A DNA stretch of 64,000 nucleotides from positions 79,318,108 through 79,382,107 of the forward strand of contig NC_044006.1 of NCBI RefSeq assembly GCF_900496995.4, read 5' to 3'. The notes below the pieces were generated by a model. It was not told the DNA's origin, did no database searches, and saw nothing but the letters and a program-made list of their open reading frames with translations. Positions within the stretch are counted from its first letter, which is position 1. Every line of letters starts with the position of its first letter. Positions 38,801 through 47,846 of this stretch are shown one piece after another. The DNA is from Aquila chrysaetos chrysaetos. Lineage: Eukaryota; Chordata; Aves; Accipitriformes; Accipitridae. Position numbers and translations under genes: made by a program.

Positions 38801-39199
38801 CATTGTCCATTTGCCTTGGGCTTAGAGAACAGTCCTGAACATTTTTAATGTAGTAATGTAGATAAATTTTGACTCTAGGTAAATCTGAATGTTTTTCTAT
38901 GTGATAGAAGAGCTATGGTGAAAAATGTTTTTATTTTTGTCATAGGTGATGACTGATGTAGTTGGAAACCCAGAGGAAGAACGCAGAGCTGAATTTTATC
39001 ATGAACCATGGTCTCAAGAGGCTGTGAGCAGATATTTCTACTGCAAGGTATGAAGGAATTATCCACACTGCTGGCTTATAAATGAATCCTCTTGCCACTG
39101 AACAACTGAATCTGCTGAACTGTACAGTTTCTCGTTTTCTTTCAGATCCAGCAGCGCCGGCAGGAACTGGAACAATCTCTGGGAGTGCGCAACACATAA
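4808..39199 (+). CDS. SMARCD3: SMARCD3 (BAF60C), SWI/SNF chromatin-remodelling subunit; last ten coding exons, 5' part outside window
   Basis: This nuclear protein is one of three alternative BAF60 subunits. It links transcription factors and nuclear receptors to BAF complexes and is best known from heart and muscle programmes. Exons at 4808-4930, 16542-16664, 18503-18598, 19089-19190, 21194-21355, 24912-25009, 33188-33323, 35520-35642, 38946-39047 and 39146-39199 join with GT-AG introns and consistent phases to 372 codons plus TAA. The read starts at [18 protein letters not shown], includes a SWIB domain (visible residues about 149-235) and ends in [12 protein letters not shown]. Paralogue choice: [33 protein letters not shown] and [16 protein letters not shown] fit SMARCD3 better than SMARCD1 or SMARCD2. 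Mammalian SMARCD3 is 483 residues, so about 111 N-terminal residues lie upstream. I see no frameshift or internal stop, so the gene looks intact. The introns are long and full of CR1. Confidence 0.97.
5530..5760 (-). mobile_element. CR1 3'-end fragment, diverged
   Basis: It contains catctagttcaacctcctgc, cacagcctctttgggcaat and ctgttccaatgtttggcc, the standard order of a minus-oriented CR1 tail. The terminal repeat itself is eroded. Confidence 0.75.
6628..6799. mobile_element. hAT-like (Charlie/MER5-type) MITE with imperfect terminal inverted repeats
   Basis: The left end cagtggttcccaaactgg (6628-6645) and the right end cagtctttgggaaccacaa (6781-6799) are imperfect reverse complements sharing gtggttcccaaa. 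CAGTGGTTCYCAAA ends are typical of the Charlie/MER5 group of hAT transposons. At about 170 bp it is non-autonomous. I could not see a clear 8-bp target duplication. Confidence 0.6.
10203..10376 (-). mobile_element. CR1 3'-end fragment, truncated
   Basis: It reads gttggaagggttctctggaggtcatcttgtccaac, gctggttgcccaggaccatg and cacagcctctctgggtaatg, a minus-oriented CR1 tail cut off after ttccaatgct. Confidence 0.85.
16542..16664 (+). CDS. SMARCD3: SMARCD3 exon, second visible (41 codons)
   Basis: The acceptor is tataacag and the donor is GAC|GTATGA; both ends are phase 0. It begins [15 protein letters not shown] and ends in [12 protein letters not shown]. The acidic DADDSDGS stretch is typical of the D3 paralogue. 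Confidence 0.97.
16665..18502 (+). other. SMARCD3: SMARCD3 intron, 1.8 kb
   Basis: The second half is mainly the CR1 copy at 17782-18245. The rest is unremarkable. Confidence 0.85.
17782..18245 (-). mobile_element. CR1 3'-end fragment, well preserved
   Basis: It starts agaatcatggaatggtttg and carries the full CR1 tail order (aagatcatccagtccaac, gggatggggcatccacag, cctcgccaccctcatc, ctgaacaaccccaactct). It is one of the less diverged copies and so relatively young. It is 5'-truncated near 18245. Confidence 0.93.
18503..18598 (+). CDS. SMARCD3: SMARCD3 exon, third visible (32 codons)
   Basis: The acceptor is ttgtacag and the donor is GAG|GTAAGA; both ends are phase 0. It encodes [20 protein letters not shown] through DNHLVE. 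The first residue after the junction is Leu. Confidence 0.97.
18599..21193 (+). other. SMARCD3: SMARCD3 introns either side of exon 19089-19190
   Basis: The introns at 18599-19088 and 19191-21193 contain a short G/T-rich run near 18936-18964. I see no clear transposon and no other gene. Confidence 0.7.
19089..19190 (+). CDS. SMARCD3: SMARCD3 exon, fourth visible (34 codons)
   Basis: The acceptor is tttggcag and the donor is CAG|GTCAGT; both ends are phase 0. It encodes [20 protein letters not shown] through LLLMLDYQ, leading into the SWIB domain. Confidence 0.97.
21194..21355 (+). CDS. SMARCD3: SMARCD3 exon, fifth visible (54 codons; N-terminal SWIB domain)
   Basis: The acceptor is ctgttaacag and the donor is CAG|GTAACT; both ends are phase 0. 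It starts [20 protein letters not shown] and covers the SWIB core ([16 protein letters not shown]), ending in CDKYFQQ. Confidence 0.97.
21356..24911 (+). other. SMARCD3: SMARCD3 intron within the SWIB domain, 3.6 kb
   Basis: It is A/T-rich. Short open frames on both strands look random. I recognise no repeat with confidence. Confidence 0.7.
24912..25009 (+). CDS. SMARCD3: SMARCD3 exon, sixth visible (32 codons plus 2 nt; end of SWIB domain)
   Basis: The acceptor is gtatttcag and the donor is CAG|GTAAGC. It encodes [16 protein letters not shown] through VINHII and leaves two bases (AG) that join the T of the next exon to make Ser. Confidence 0.97.
26430..26630 (-). mobile_element. CR1-like 3'-end remnant, diverged
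   Basis: The pattern cacagaataatgta, gaaggggtcgctggtggtcatctag and later gttgagctttaaac is a decayed CR1 tail. It ends just before the LTR that starts at 26644. Confidence 0.5.
26644..27261 (-). mobile_element. Solo LTR of an avian endogenous retrovirus, minus orientation
   Basis: On the plus strand it runs from tgtcatggtttaacccc to cagccaaaaccagcaca, the reverse complement of the family at 52215 (TGTGCTGGTTTTGGCTGG...). The poly(A) signal reads tttaat at 26780-26785. Flanks ctgtt (26639-26643) and ctgct (27262-27266) match at four of five bases, a likely decayed 5-bp duplication. No viral coding sequence remains. Confidence 0.85.
26782..26850. repeat. (TAA)n microsatellite grading into AAC and TTA repeats, inside the LTR
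   Basis: Roughly ten aat units are followed by aacaacaac, then taataataattattag. This sits at the A/T-rich part next to the LTR poly(A) signal. Confidence 0.9.
28120..28600 (+). mobile_element. Ancient CR1 ORF2 remnant
   Basis: The segment ctagtgggaccagaaagatcagttctcagcccagt fits the nucleotide pattern of the CR1 reverse-transcriptase region. Flanking bits fit neighbouring parts of ORF2 in order. It is heavily decayed and interrupted by a T23 run. Confidence 0.45.
28420..28442. repeat. Poly-T run of 23
   Basis: It is an uninterrupted T tract inside the ancient CR1 remnant. No adjacent SINE body is visible. Confidence 0.95.
30160..30605 (-). mobile_element. CR1 fragment: 3' tail joined to an ORF2 internal piece
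   Basis: 30160-30490 is a CR1 tail (cagaaggacctttgtgg, ggttgctcaggaccttgtcc, gcagcctgttccaacg). It runs directly into 30491-30605, an ORF2 piece matching the sequence around 1-28 plus 608-680 of this window. The region that normally lies between them is missing, so this is an internally deleted copy. Confidence 0.75.
30606..31190 (-). mobile_element. CR1 3'-end fragment
   Basis: It starts at atcacaaaatctcagaatgc and runs through the CR1 tail into the last ORF2 codons (the minus strand reads a [21 protein letters not shown] ending). It abuts the copy at 30160-30605 in the same orientation. Confidence 0.9.
31855..32400 (+). mobile_element. CR1 3'-end fragment, plus orientation
   Basis: The plus strand carries the end of ORF2 (ggtgagaccacaccttgaatac), then gagctggggctgtttagtctg and a terminal gatgctatgattcc. 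It has the opposite orientation to most CR1 copies here. Confidence 0.92.
32420..33050 (+). mobile_element. Ancient CR1 ORF2 remnant
   Basis: The segments aatatgacttctgtagcagg and atgttctttgaagaattaag fit the reverse-transcriptase part of an old CR1 ([13 protein letters not shown] reading). It decays into unrecognisable sequence on both sides. Confidence 0.45.
33188..33323 (+). CDS. SMARCD3: SMARCD3 exon, seventh visible (1 nt plus 45 codons)
   Basis: The acceptor is ctccatag and the donor is AAG|GTACTA. The first base completes the split Ser codon, then [20 protein letters not shown] through ITALDNK follow. The intron before it (25010-33187) is the second longest visible and is rich in CR1. 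Confidence 0.97.
33324..35519 (+). other. SMARCD3: SMARCD3 intron, 2.2 kb
   Basis: I see no confident repeat or gene. Confidence 0.7.
35520..35642 (+). CDS. SMARCD3: SMARCD3 exon, eighth visible (41 codons)
   Basis: The acceptor is ttctgtcag and the donor is AAG|GTGAGC; both ends are phase 0. It begins [20 protein letters not shown] and ends in RSQSRDLK, part of the helical, probably coiled C-terminal region. Confidence 0.97.
35643..38945 (+). other. SMARCD3: SMARCD3 intron, 3.3 kb, half of it one CR1 copy
   Basis: The CR1 element at 36581-38310 fills the centre. The rest is A/T-rich without recognisable content. Confidence 0.85.
36581..38310 (-). mobile_element. CR1 LINE, about 1.7 kb, internally deleted ORF2
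   Basis: It starts agaatcatggaatggtttg. On the minus strand it encodes the ORF2 C-terminus ([17 protein letters not shown] around 37262) and the start of the reverse transcriptase ([18 protein letters not shown] from 37705). Only about 180 bp separate them, so the catalytic core including the YADD-type motif is missing. Upstream ORF2 sequence continues to about 38310. Confidence 0.93.
38946..39047 (+). CDS. SMARCD3: SMARCD3 exon, ninth visible (34 codons)
   Basis: The acceptor is gtcatag and the donor is AAG|GTATGA; both ends are phase 0. It encodes [20 protein letters not shown] through RYFYCK. Confidence 0.97.
39146..39199 (+). CDS. SMARCD3: SMARCD3 last coding exon (17 codons plus stop)
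   Basis: The acceptor is tctttcag after a short 98-bp intron. It encodes [17 protein letters not shown] and stop TAA, the conserved family C-terminus. The 3'UTR follows directly. Confidence 0.97.
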   Translation: MQQRRQELEQSLGVRNT

Positions 39200-39576
39200 G
39201 TACTGCTCACAAGATCCCATTGGCATCATGACCACCAAACCAGTGGACCTTTCAGTGTTACTTAGCTCACTGTTACACATGGACCTGCTTCCTGACTGGA
39301 TGAGAATGTACCATCACCACACCAGTCAGAACACCAGCTTTAGTGTGACCCTTGATAATCTTGCCCGTGAGTGGTGTCTCAAACCATTCCAGGCCACAGA
39401 CAGCGGCATACAAGTGTCAAAGAAGATTAAAGGTTCATTCATCAACGCGCATCATTAAGTTTTAGTGGAAAGTTCAGACACTACACAGCAAATCCTAATG
39501 GGCTATGCATAGAATCGTGGGTGGCATTGATGGGGGAGGTTGAGATAGGTGTTATAGGAGACTACAGATTTAGAGA

Positions 39577-39582
39577 AATAAA
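39577..39582 (+). promoter_or_regulatory. SMARCD3: Candidate proximal poly(A) signal of SMARCD3
   Basis: This AATAAA lies about 380 bases after the stop codon. The downstream sequence is only weakly GU-rich, so use is plausible but not certain. Confidence 0.45.
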
Positions 39583-42500
39583 TGCAGTTCTCATCCTATG
39601 TTACCTAAGAGTCTCAAATAGTAACTTCTCTGGAATTAGAGAAGATAGTCTTTCTTATAGCTGTGGAATGCTTTATATTCCTGAACAGAGTTTTTATTTC
39701 AGCTGGAGCAGTGCAAGAAGCCATCTCACCATGTGAAAGAACAAACTAGGAGGATTTTCATTCCTGGAATGAAGAGCCCCTCTGGAAGAAAGAAGTATAG
39801 TCAGGACATCCCTTCTGCAAACTCTAATACTTCCTCTTTCCCTTGCCCCTGCAGTGAAAGGTAGACTGAATTACATATCACTAGATGGGTATGATCAATA
39901 TGCTGTACTGAGAAGAAGAGAATTACCCCTGGGATAAGAGCTTCTTAGGCATCATTGGTATCAGTGGTAGCAAAGCTAAGGTTGAAGCAAGAAATGAGTC
40001 ATTCTGAGAAAATGAAAATAACTTAACGGTGCTTTGCTGATACCTGCCTTGAACACAGCAGATACTAACAATAAGCATATATGTAAAGTACAAAATTTCT
40101 TAAATGTTTCTCTGCGTGCTAGTAGGGATCAGCACTGAAGAGGACTTCCCTAATTGTTAAGTTGGTGCAGAATCCAAGAAGCTTAACTTCATATAACATG
40201 GCAGTTTTCTCTTTACTTCAAGATGTTAACAGAGTCTCTGGATTGGTCTCACACTTTGATCATAGGTGAACTGCCTCTTAGTGTGAATTATTTAGTTCCC
40301 CCATACATGATGCATACTGATTATATAGGATGCTGTTGAGTTGTAAAGCACTATCAGCCTTAAATATCCCAGAGGACATATCCCTTGGAAACCATCTTCT
40401 TTGTAAATGTACAACAAATTTCAGACTATGGGAATTTATACCATATTTACTTGGAAGCAGGGACATCTTCATTAAATCCTTCCCCACCTCATTTTTTGTA
40501 GTGCATAGATTAGTTTGTAATTAATAGCCCAACATGATTTCTAGTCCAAAAAGCAGCTGCCAAAGTATAACTCTTTGTCCAGATGATGTCGCACTCAAAA
40601 TCCTCTCCTAGGTTTCTCCTTTTCATCTCCTTTCTTTCACTTTCTTGGAAAGAGAACCAAATTCACATGTGGTACAGAAGGGAGGCAACTCTTCTGAGTA
40701 ATGGATTTTGCTGTAGTATTGTCCGTTTCTCTTCTGCTATCTTTGCCAATTTCTTTCTTAGTTGAACTTAAAAGTTTCTTCTGTCCAGTCACAGAAGAGA
40801 CAGTCTTCTCTTCCACCCCTCTATTTAATTACCTCTGCTTTCACAATAGTGCCATAGCTTTTACTCTGTCCATTATGTTCAGAGATGTCTTGGAAAATTT
40901 ACATTTGAGTGCAGTCATATGATGGCAGTACCATCATGCAAAACCACTGGTGTGAGGAAAAGCATAGCTGTACCTTTTTGCCTGAGGCCTTTTACCGGGA
41001 ATGGCTTTGTTTGGAACTTTTTTGTGTTAAAACCTCTTTTTACAGTAAAACGTGAAATCCTGCAATCTTAAACTAAGTATAGTGAGGGGCTGTGAGGCTG
41101 CCAGACAATGAATGACTTGAAATCTCATTTACGTTAGGACTCCACTAATTGGACTACAAGCAAGCATTATGAGGGAAAACAGTGGGGGTCATCTGCTACT
41201 GTGCTTCCATATTTATTACGCTGCTGTGTCAGTTGTGTGCATGCTGTCCAGTGTATAAAACTCTTTTCTATATGTGGTAAACAGAGCAGCTACATTCAGG
41301 AGATGCATTCAGTCTCCAGGAATAAGAAATGCAGAGAAAGATGTGGAAGGATGTGAGAAGGGCGTGGGACTGGGATAGATGCCTGCAGGATGTTTGCCAG
41401 GGAATTCTGGTTTTTGAGAACTTTCCCACTGAAGTGGCAAATATTTGTACAGAGAAATTTCAGTCATGTGCCACAACTGGCAACATAATGGAGTCCAGCC
41501 TGCTTTTAGAATCTCCCTGCAGAATTGGATGGATCTGTTTCCAAGTCTCTTTCAGAGAAAATTAACAAAACCAATGTGGTATTGCTGCCCAGCGTTCACA
41601 ACGGCATCACTGGAAGGTGAATCTATCTTAAGCACCAATGCTATACTGAAGCGTGTGTGTGTGCACGCACACACATGCATGCAAATACATCAGTCAGCCA
41701 CTGTAGATGGCACTGAAGATGGCAGTCCAAAATCTAAATTCTTATGTCCCACTGTCCATATTCCTACTATACATAAAAAGACTAGTCACCAACAGTGAGT
41801 CTTAGGAATAGCTGTCACATGTCTTTCCTTTGGTCAAACTGGGGTTTGAGATTTTGATGCTTTTTTTCCTGTGTTCAGAAGCAGTTTGGGCCTTTTACTG
41901 AAGAGACGCAGAGAGAAGTTCTGTCCTCTGTTCCAGGAGTGCAGCCAGGAGCTTGCTTGTTTGCAAAAAAGAGAAATTATATCTGAAGAGAAATAATGGA
42001 TCAATACAGGGAGGAATTGGACCAAATGCTGCTTGGGCATACAAAAATGAAAGGCAGTGGTACTGAACAGGCATGTAATTGTGGCAGATTGTGAATGATG
42101 AATTCATTCTAAGTTCAGGATGGTTGTCTTTTTGTGTGTACAAAAGATGACAAGAAGATGTTTGGGGGTCTTCAGTTGCTGCCACAGTACAATACAAATC
42201 TGTGCATGCTGCAAAAAAACCTTCTGTGCATAGCAGTGAATGTATAGATGGTAATATAGATTGTTAGAAAATATAGCATCAGACTAGGAAAGGGTTAAAA
42301 CAGAATTCTGGAGCACCAATAGAAAGGAAATATATCTTGGAGCTGAAGTGTTGACATGGCAGGTTTGAAACACTTTCTTTAGTCCTTTTTGCTGTTGGCC
42401 ATGAGTCAGGATTCAGACCAAGTGTTTCTTAGAAATTAAAGGGAAAACAAATCTTTGATTATGGAATAGAGAGAAGAATACAGCAGTGGAAAAGGAAATT

Positions 42501-43280
42501 AAAAGATGGAGCAGGGCGCCACTGAAGTGCCAGTAAGACATAGCACAGGATAACGTGCAGAGCACTGTTGGAAATAGCACAGTCCGTGTGAGTCAGTATT
42601 TGTGTGCATGTGTGTATGTATACATGTAGAGAGCGTGTGGGAGAGAGCCAGTCTCAACTTGTACTAGCCTGGGAAATGGGCATGCAGGACAGAACCAAAT
42701 GTTCTGCAAATAACCCCAAGACATATTGTCAAAACATTTTCCGCTGTTATTAACAGGGATTCAGTTGTTCGACTTAGCAGGGTTGGTAGTTGTAATGCAG
42801 ACATTGTTTCAGCTGGCAGATTTTTACACCACATTGTTTAGAATTTATCCTGTGGAAGCTGAGTGAAAATATTAGTGCATATATCAACACTGGTGCATAT
42901 CCTAGGGCTCCTAATTTTGCCACAATGCTAGTCAGCTATTGAGGATTTTTTGGCCTGTTTTTGTGTTGAGAACCCTTTTATGGCAGTGCAAAGAGATGAG
43001 GGGGGAAAAGAAAGCTCTTTTTTCCTGAAGAAAGAGGTCTCCTTTCTGTAACTGCTCTGTTGTTTAATAGGATGTATCTGTTCTGCCAGATCCTGTATGA
43101 TAAACACCTTTTCCAATCTCATTGAAGAAAGGAACTCCATTAAAAAAATACAACTGTGGGTTTGTGAGAGTGAGCAAATATGTGTATAAGGCGGGGGGGG
43201 AGAGAGAGAGACTCCCTCTACTCTGTAGCCACCATATCTTCATTGTATGATGCCGAGTGATTCGTAGAAAAGCTTTTAAC

Positions 43281-43286
43281 AATAAA
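43281..43286 (+). promoter_or_regulatory. Candidate distal poly(A) signal
   Basis: This AATAAA is followed by a T/G-rich stretch (ctttgtttctttgt), a good downstream element. It would give SMARCD3 a 3'UTR of about 4.1 kb if used. It could equally be unrelated to the gene. Confidence 0.3.
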
Positions 43287-44809
43287 TACTTTGTTTCTTT
43301 GTATCTCTTGCACTAACCTTATGTGTCTTAACAAAGACAGGTACAGTTGGTTTCTTTCTGCTCCTGATAACATTCTCGAGTTTTTGGATTTCTGTTTCAC
43401 TTGTGCACGCACCTGCACGTACACACAGAGGGGCATACATATACAGGTTTTCATGGGACTTGACAAAGGTGAGAACTGATGCTCTTTAGATCTTTCTTAC
43501 GTGAATTTGTTTCTTCACTGGATTCCATCTTCAGCCATTTCCATACTAAGTGAGAAATACTTACCATTGGAGAGGTCTGGCTCTTCTCCAGGTCAGTTGC
43601 TTGGTCATTTGGAGTACATTTCACATTATCACTGTTATTAGTTGTAGTCAACAAAAAAGTTGCTGCTGGGGCTAGAGCTTGGATGCTGAGAGGTGGTGTA
43701 GGAATTATACAGTTACCATCTAGACCATAGTAGGAATTATGCGGATGCCACCTCAACAGGGCTTGTCCCTAGGTTCCGCTTTAATAAAAGAAGCAAACAG
43801 AGTTCCTTCTACTATGCTTAATATGTCATAGTAGTTACAACTCCAGCTGGGTACCTCTGAAGAGGGACCCTGCCTGTCGATTGCTACTGGATTTTATAGT
43901 CTCTATAGGTCGCTTGATTTCCTGATAGCACTTAACACTCATCCATTCCTGTTCGCAGAGTCTGGGGTCTTCTGATTTGCTCCCGCAGCCTCCAGGCACC
44001 CTTTTTGTCTGTGTCTTGAGACATTTCCTTATCTTTTGTTACAGAATATCCTATAGTTAAAATTTTATTTATACTTCCTTATCTACCGGTTACATTTCCA
44101 TAGATAAAAACAAGGGTTAAAGTACAATTCATGTGGCCTAAGACTTCATGTACTTTAGTCACTAGTGCTAAGCTCTGGCACAAATTAGTCTCTCACTACA
44201 GAGGAGCCTGGAGTAAGCTGTGCAAACAGCTAGCAGCCTTCCAACAGAAGTACTATACAGCCACTAATATTAGAAACCTTTGTCAGGAGGAGCAAGCTGC
44301 AATTCACCAGCTCAGTGAAGAGGGTTTTGTTTCTGGGTTAAGGTTTCTTAGCCCAACAGACTTTCAAGAGAGAATGACACAAAGAAGTGGGGTGGGTGAA
44401 GAGTAGAAAGAAGGGTGAAAGTGGAAAGGAAGACCTAGAATTACTTCAGCAACTTAGTGAAAGAGAAAGCAGAAGTAGTAACCTTTATCTGAGGAGAACG
44501 CAAACAGACTTGAAAAAAAAATTCCTGCATGTCTATATAGATACTCCACCTAGCACGGGGAAAGTTCTGTTTGGAAGTTTGTCTAGGAAATCTCAGCAGC
44601 CGAGATAAACAAAAGTTAATTTTGCCTTTGAAAAAATGAGTGTCTGCACACTTCCTCATGGAGAAGGAAAAGCAAGTAGCAATCATCTTGTAGTAACAAC
44701 AGTCCCACACATTTTATCCCTTTCCTTTTGGAGCAGCAACAGGCAGGCTCTTTTTCCAGAATTCTGAGAGCAGGAATGCAGATTTTTTTTTTTTTTTTTA
44801 AAGTTTCCT

Positions 44810-45925
44810 GTTGCTTCTTGTTCCTCTCTTGTTCTGTCTGCTCCCCATCCCTATCCTGTTCCCCATCACTATTTTGCACTCTCTTGTTTTTTCTTCTTTT
44901 CTTTTTAAAAAGTTCCCTGTGCCTTTTCTTTCACTCAGTCATTCCTCTGTCTTGTGCTATGTCCCATTTTTGAGGCCATGGAAGTGACATCAGGAGCAAT
45001 AGGTTGTCAGAAACATGTCCTCCAGCCCATCACTGTTTTCACCTTCTCCATCTCTTTGTCCCAATCTGCATCTCTCTCTCTCTGTATTATGCAATCCCTT
45101 TCCCCTGTTCTCTGTCCTACTTTTTCTCTCCCCGTAAGTCCCACTCCCTGTCCCCATCTTTATCCTTCCTTCTTCCTCTCCTTTTTCTGTCTGTCCTTTT
45201 GTCCTGCTCCCTGACCCTATTTTTTCCTCTATCTCACTGTCCTTTTCCCTGTACCTTTCTGTCTCTGCTCCTCAGTCCTTCCCCCTCATCTTACTTTTCT
45301 CTTTATAACCCTCTGTCCTGCTCCCCATCCCTTTCTCCAACCCTCTCTGCTGCTCCCTGCCCCCGTCTGTCCCCCCGTCATTCTCTCTCTCTGTCCTTGT
45401 GTCTCTACCACTCTGTCCTGCTCGCTGCCCCTTTTTTTCTCATTCTGTCCCAGTGCCCTGGACCCTGACCCTCATTCTCTCTGTCCTATCTGACCTTCTC
45501 CCCCCGGTACCCAGTTTCTGTCATGCTCTCTCTTCCTTTTTCATTCTCTGTTGCTCTGTCCTGCTCCCTGTCCCATCATTTCTCACTGTATCCCTCTATC
45601 TGGCTCCCTGCGCCTATTCTTTTTTAATACCTGTCATGCTGCCCATGTGAGGTTTTTCCTGCATCTCCATCCTGCTCCCTGTCCTTATTTTTCCTTCTCT
45701 GTCGTGCTCCCACTCCCTCTTTCTGCCTCTCTTTCTCTGTCCTGCTCCCTTTCCCCCACATCTCGCTGTGCCTGTCATTTTTCTTGTCCTTGTCTTTTCC
45801 TTCTCTCACTGTCCCGTTCCCTGCTTTCTCGTGCTTTCCCGCTACACCCCCGCTGTCTAGCCAGCTGCGGCTTTTCTCCTCTCTTCTAGTGTCCTGGTCC
45901 TCGTTTTTGGCAGCCTTTGCCTCTG
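44810..45925. repeat. Pyrimidine-rich degenerate tandem array, left arm
   Basis: The plus strand is almost entirely C/T. The phrase ctgtcctgctccctgtcc recurs with variants (for example near 45202, 45310, 45413, 45560, 45670 and 45738), mostly 60-75 bp apart or multiples of that. It directly abuts the CpG island. Long Ser/Leu/Pro reading frames here are composition artefacts. Confidence 0.8.
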
Positions 45926-46469
45926 CTCAGCAGCCCATCGCTGCAGGAGCCAGCCGACGGACCGACGAGCATGGGTCTGGGACCGACTGCCGAGGTGTCC
46001 CGGGGCAGGGGGAGCGTCAGGGGGCCCCGAGCCCCGGAGCAGACTCGCTGGCAGGACGCGTTAAATAAACACTGGCTGGCCGTCCGTCCCCTTTGCCCTC
46101 CGGGCTGCGTTTGCGCTCCCTTTGCACGGGGCGAGGGGCTGTGAGGGAGCCCAGGGGAGGAGGAGGTGAGGCGCTGGGGGGGTCGGGCCGTGCCCCCCCT
46201 GTTCCTGCTGGGCTCCAGCTGCGGGCCGGGGCTGGAGGAGCCCCAGGTGCGGGCAGTGAGGCTGATGGCGACGGCCCCTCCCTGGAAAGGGGGGGGCTGC
46301 CGGGGGAGGGGCCGCGGCAGGGCCAGTGGGAGCCCAGGCAGGAGCGGAGCAGTGGCCGGGCTGCGGCTGCCCCTCGGGAGAAGGTGAGCGGGGCCGGGCG
46401 CCCCCTCGGACCGCGAACCGTCCCAGGCGGGGGTGGCCCGGGGAGGTGGGGGCCGCCCGTGCCGAGGCC

Positions 46470-46512
46470 GGGGGGGGGGGGGGGGGGGGGCGGGGGGGGG
46501 GGGGGGGGGGGG
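46470..46512 (+). repeat. Symmetric G tract: 21 G, one C, 21 G
   Basis: The tract is followed by further G9-type runs to about 46540. It should form stable G-quadruplexes on the plus strand. Run length in an assembly is often unreliable at such sites. Confidence 0.9.
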
Positions 46513-47055
46513 CCCGGCGTAGGGGGGGGGGCTGGGGGCTCACACAGGGGGGCTGGGAGCACGTGGGCCGGGGGGCGCGGCCCCGGTGGCGGGGCCTGCG
46601 CAATCGCGCCGGCTGGGTCCCGGGGAAACCCGAGGAGGACGGCGGGGTCCGTGTCAGGACGCACGGAACGGCAGGGGGGCGGGGCCGCTCCGTGCCGGAG
46701 CCGGCGGCGGGCGCTGTCCGGAGTGCACGGAGCCGGGCGGGGGGTCCGCGCCGTGCCGGAGGCGGTCGGGCGGCGGGCGCGGCCCCGAAGCCCGCAGCAC
46801 GGTGCGGGGGGGGGCAGCGCCGCGGCGGAGGCGGCGGGCGGCGGGCGCTGTCCCCCGAGGCCGCAGGCCGGGCGTGGGGTGGGGCCGCGCCGTGCCGGAA
46901 GACTGCGGCGTTGCGGGGAGGCGCGCCGGAGTGGCACGGAGCAGGCGCTGGGGGCTCGGCGGGGACTGCTGGCTGCGCCGGTCGTGGGGGTGGGGCGGAA
47001 ACGGAAAGCGGCGTCCCGCGGGGGTCAGGCAGCAGTGGAGCGGCTGCCTCCCGGG

Positions 47056-47075
47056 GCATTGCCGGGAGCTGTAGT
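47056..47075 (-). promoter_or_regulatory. ZNF143/Staf (SBS)-type promoter element
   Basis: On the minus strand it reads ACTACAGCTCCCGGCAATGC, a close fit to the ACTACAnnTCCCRnnRTGC element found at many CpG-island promoters. Such sites usually lie within about 100 bp of a start site. Confidence 0.65.
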
Positions 47076-47258
47076 TTTCGCGGACTCGGCGGCCGGGCAG
47101 CAGCGTGGCTCTCGGGCGCGGCGTAGTCCTCGCTGCCGCCGCCGCGGCCCCCGGAGTCCGACCGGCTCAGACTCAGGAGCGTCGCCGGTTTCGCGTGGTT
47201 TTCCGCGGCCTTCCCGCTGCGCCCGCTCCCCGACCAGCCGTGCGGACGCGCCTTCCGG

Positions 47259-47268
47259 GCGCATGCGC
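47259..47268. promoter_or_regulatory. Palindromic NRF1-type site
   Basis: GCGCATGCGC is the core NRF1 consensus. A second, weaker gcatgcgcgg lies near 47328. Confidence 0.6.
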
Positions 47269-47846
47269 CGTCCTGCGCGTGGGGCAGCCCGGCGTTTCAG
47301 CGCGCCGGCCTGCGGGCCCCTCCGGCGGCATGCGCGGTCCCCGGGAGCCGCGTGGCGGTGCGCAGGGCGCGGGTCTCGGCGGCAGCGGGCGAGCGCCGGG
47401 ACCGCGGGTGAGGCGAGCGATCTCCTCCGGCGGGGGCGAGGGGTGCCTCCTGCCCGCTGGCCGCCCGGGGCTGCCGGGCCGGGAAGCTGCGAAGCGGCCG
47501 CCGCGGCAGGCTCCCGGTCCGCCGGAGGCGAGCCGGGCCAGGGCGCGCCGGGGAGTTCCCCGAGAGCCGCCGGTAGAAGGGAAGAGGGGATGGAGGCGCG
47601 CCCCCCCAGGCGCGGCCAGCGGGCGCCTCCCCGAGTCGCCAGAGCTCCCCCGGCCCCGCTCGGCCCGTGCGGCTGCCCCCAGCTCCAGCCCCTCCCCTGG
47701 AGCCTGTGCTGTGGCCGCAGGCAGCCCCCGAGCCCTGTCGTGAGGGCAGCAAGCTGGCCCTCAGTGCATCTCCAGAAGCCTCTGCAGAAGGAGGGGCTCT
47801 GGCCAGGGGCGATCTGCGGTAATGAGTCGATGCTTCTCTTTCGCAG

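Larger units (their letters stand above)
39200..44800 (+). other. SMARCD3 3'UTR and downstream intergenic sequence
   Basis: After the stop codon come two candidate poly(A) signals (39577, 43281). Short (TG)n/(CA)n runs occur near 41656-41672 and 42600-42630, and a G8 run at 43193-43200. An open frame at 44131-44406 matches nothing I know. No other gene is visible. Confidence 0.6.
45930..47760. promoter_or_regulatory. CpG island, probable housekeeping-type promoter
   Basis: About 1.8 kb is very G/C-rich and full of CpG. It contains ETS-type cores (ccggaag near 46895; cttccg at 47252), a ZNF143-type element, a palindromic NRF1-type site and no TATA box. It sits between two arms of the pyrimidine array. 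Very long open frames on both strands follow from base composition and show no family resemblance. Which gene it drives is unknown. Confidence 0.75.

Noticed and set aside
44131..44608. Two adjacent plus-strand open frames (91 and 73 codons)
   Set aside because: Gln/Lys-rich but with no family resemblance I can defend and no splice or promoter support. A decayed retroelement piece is possible but not shown.
45004..45889. Ser/Leu/Pro/Cys-rich open frames in the pyrimidine array
   Set aside because: These are translations of degenerate C/T tandem repeats, open in several frames at once.
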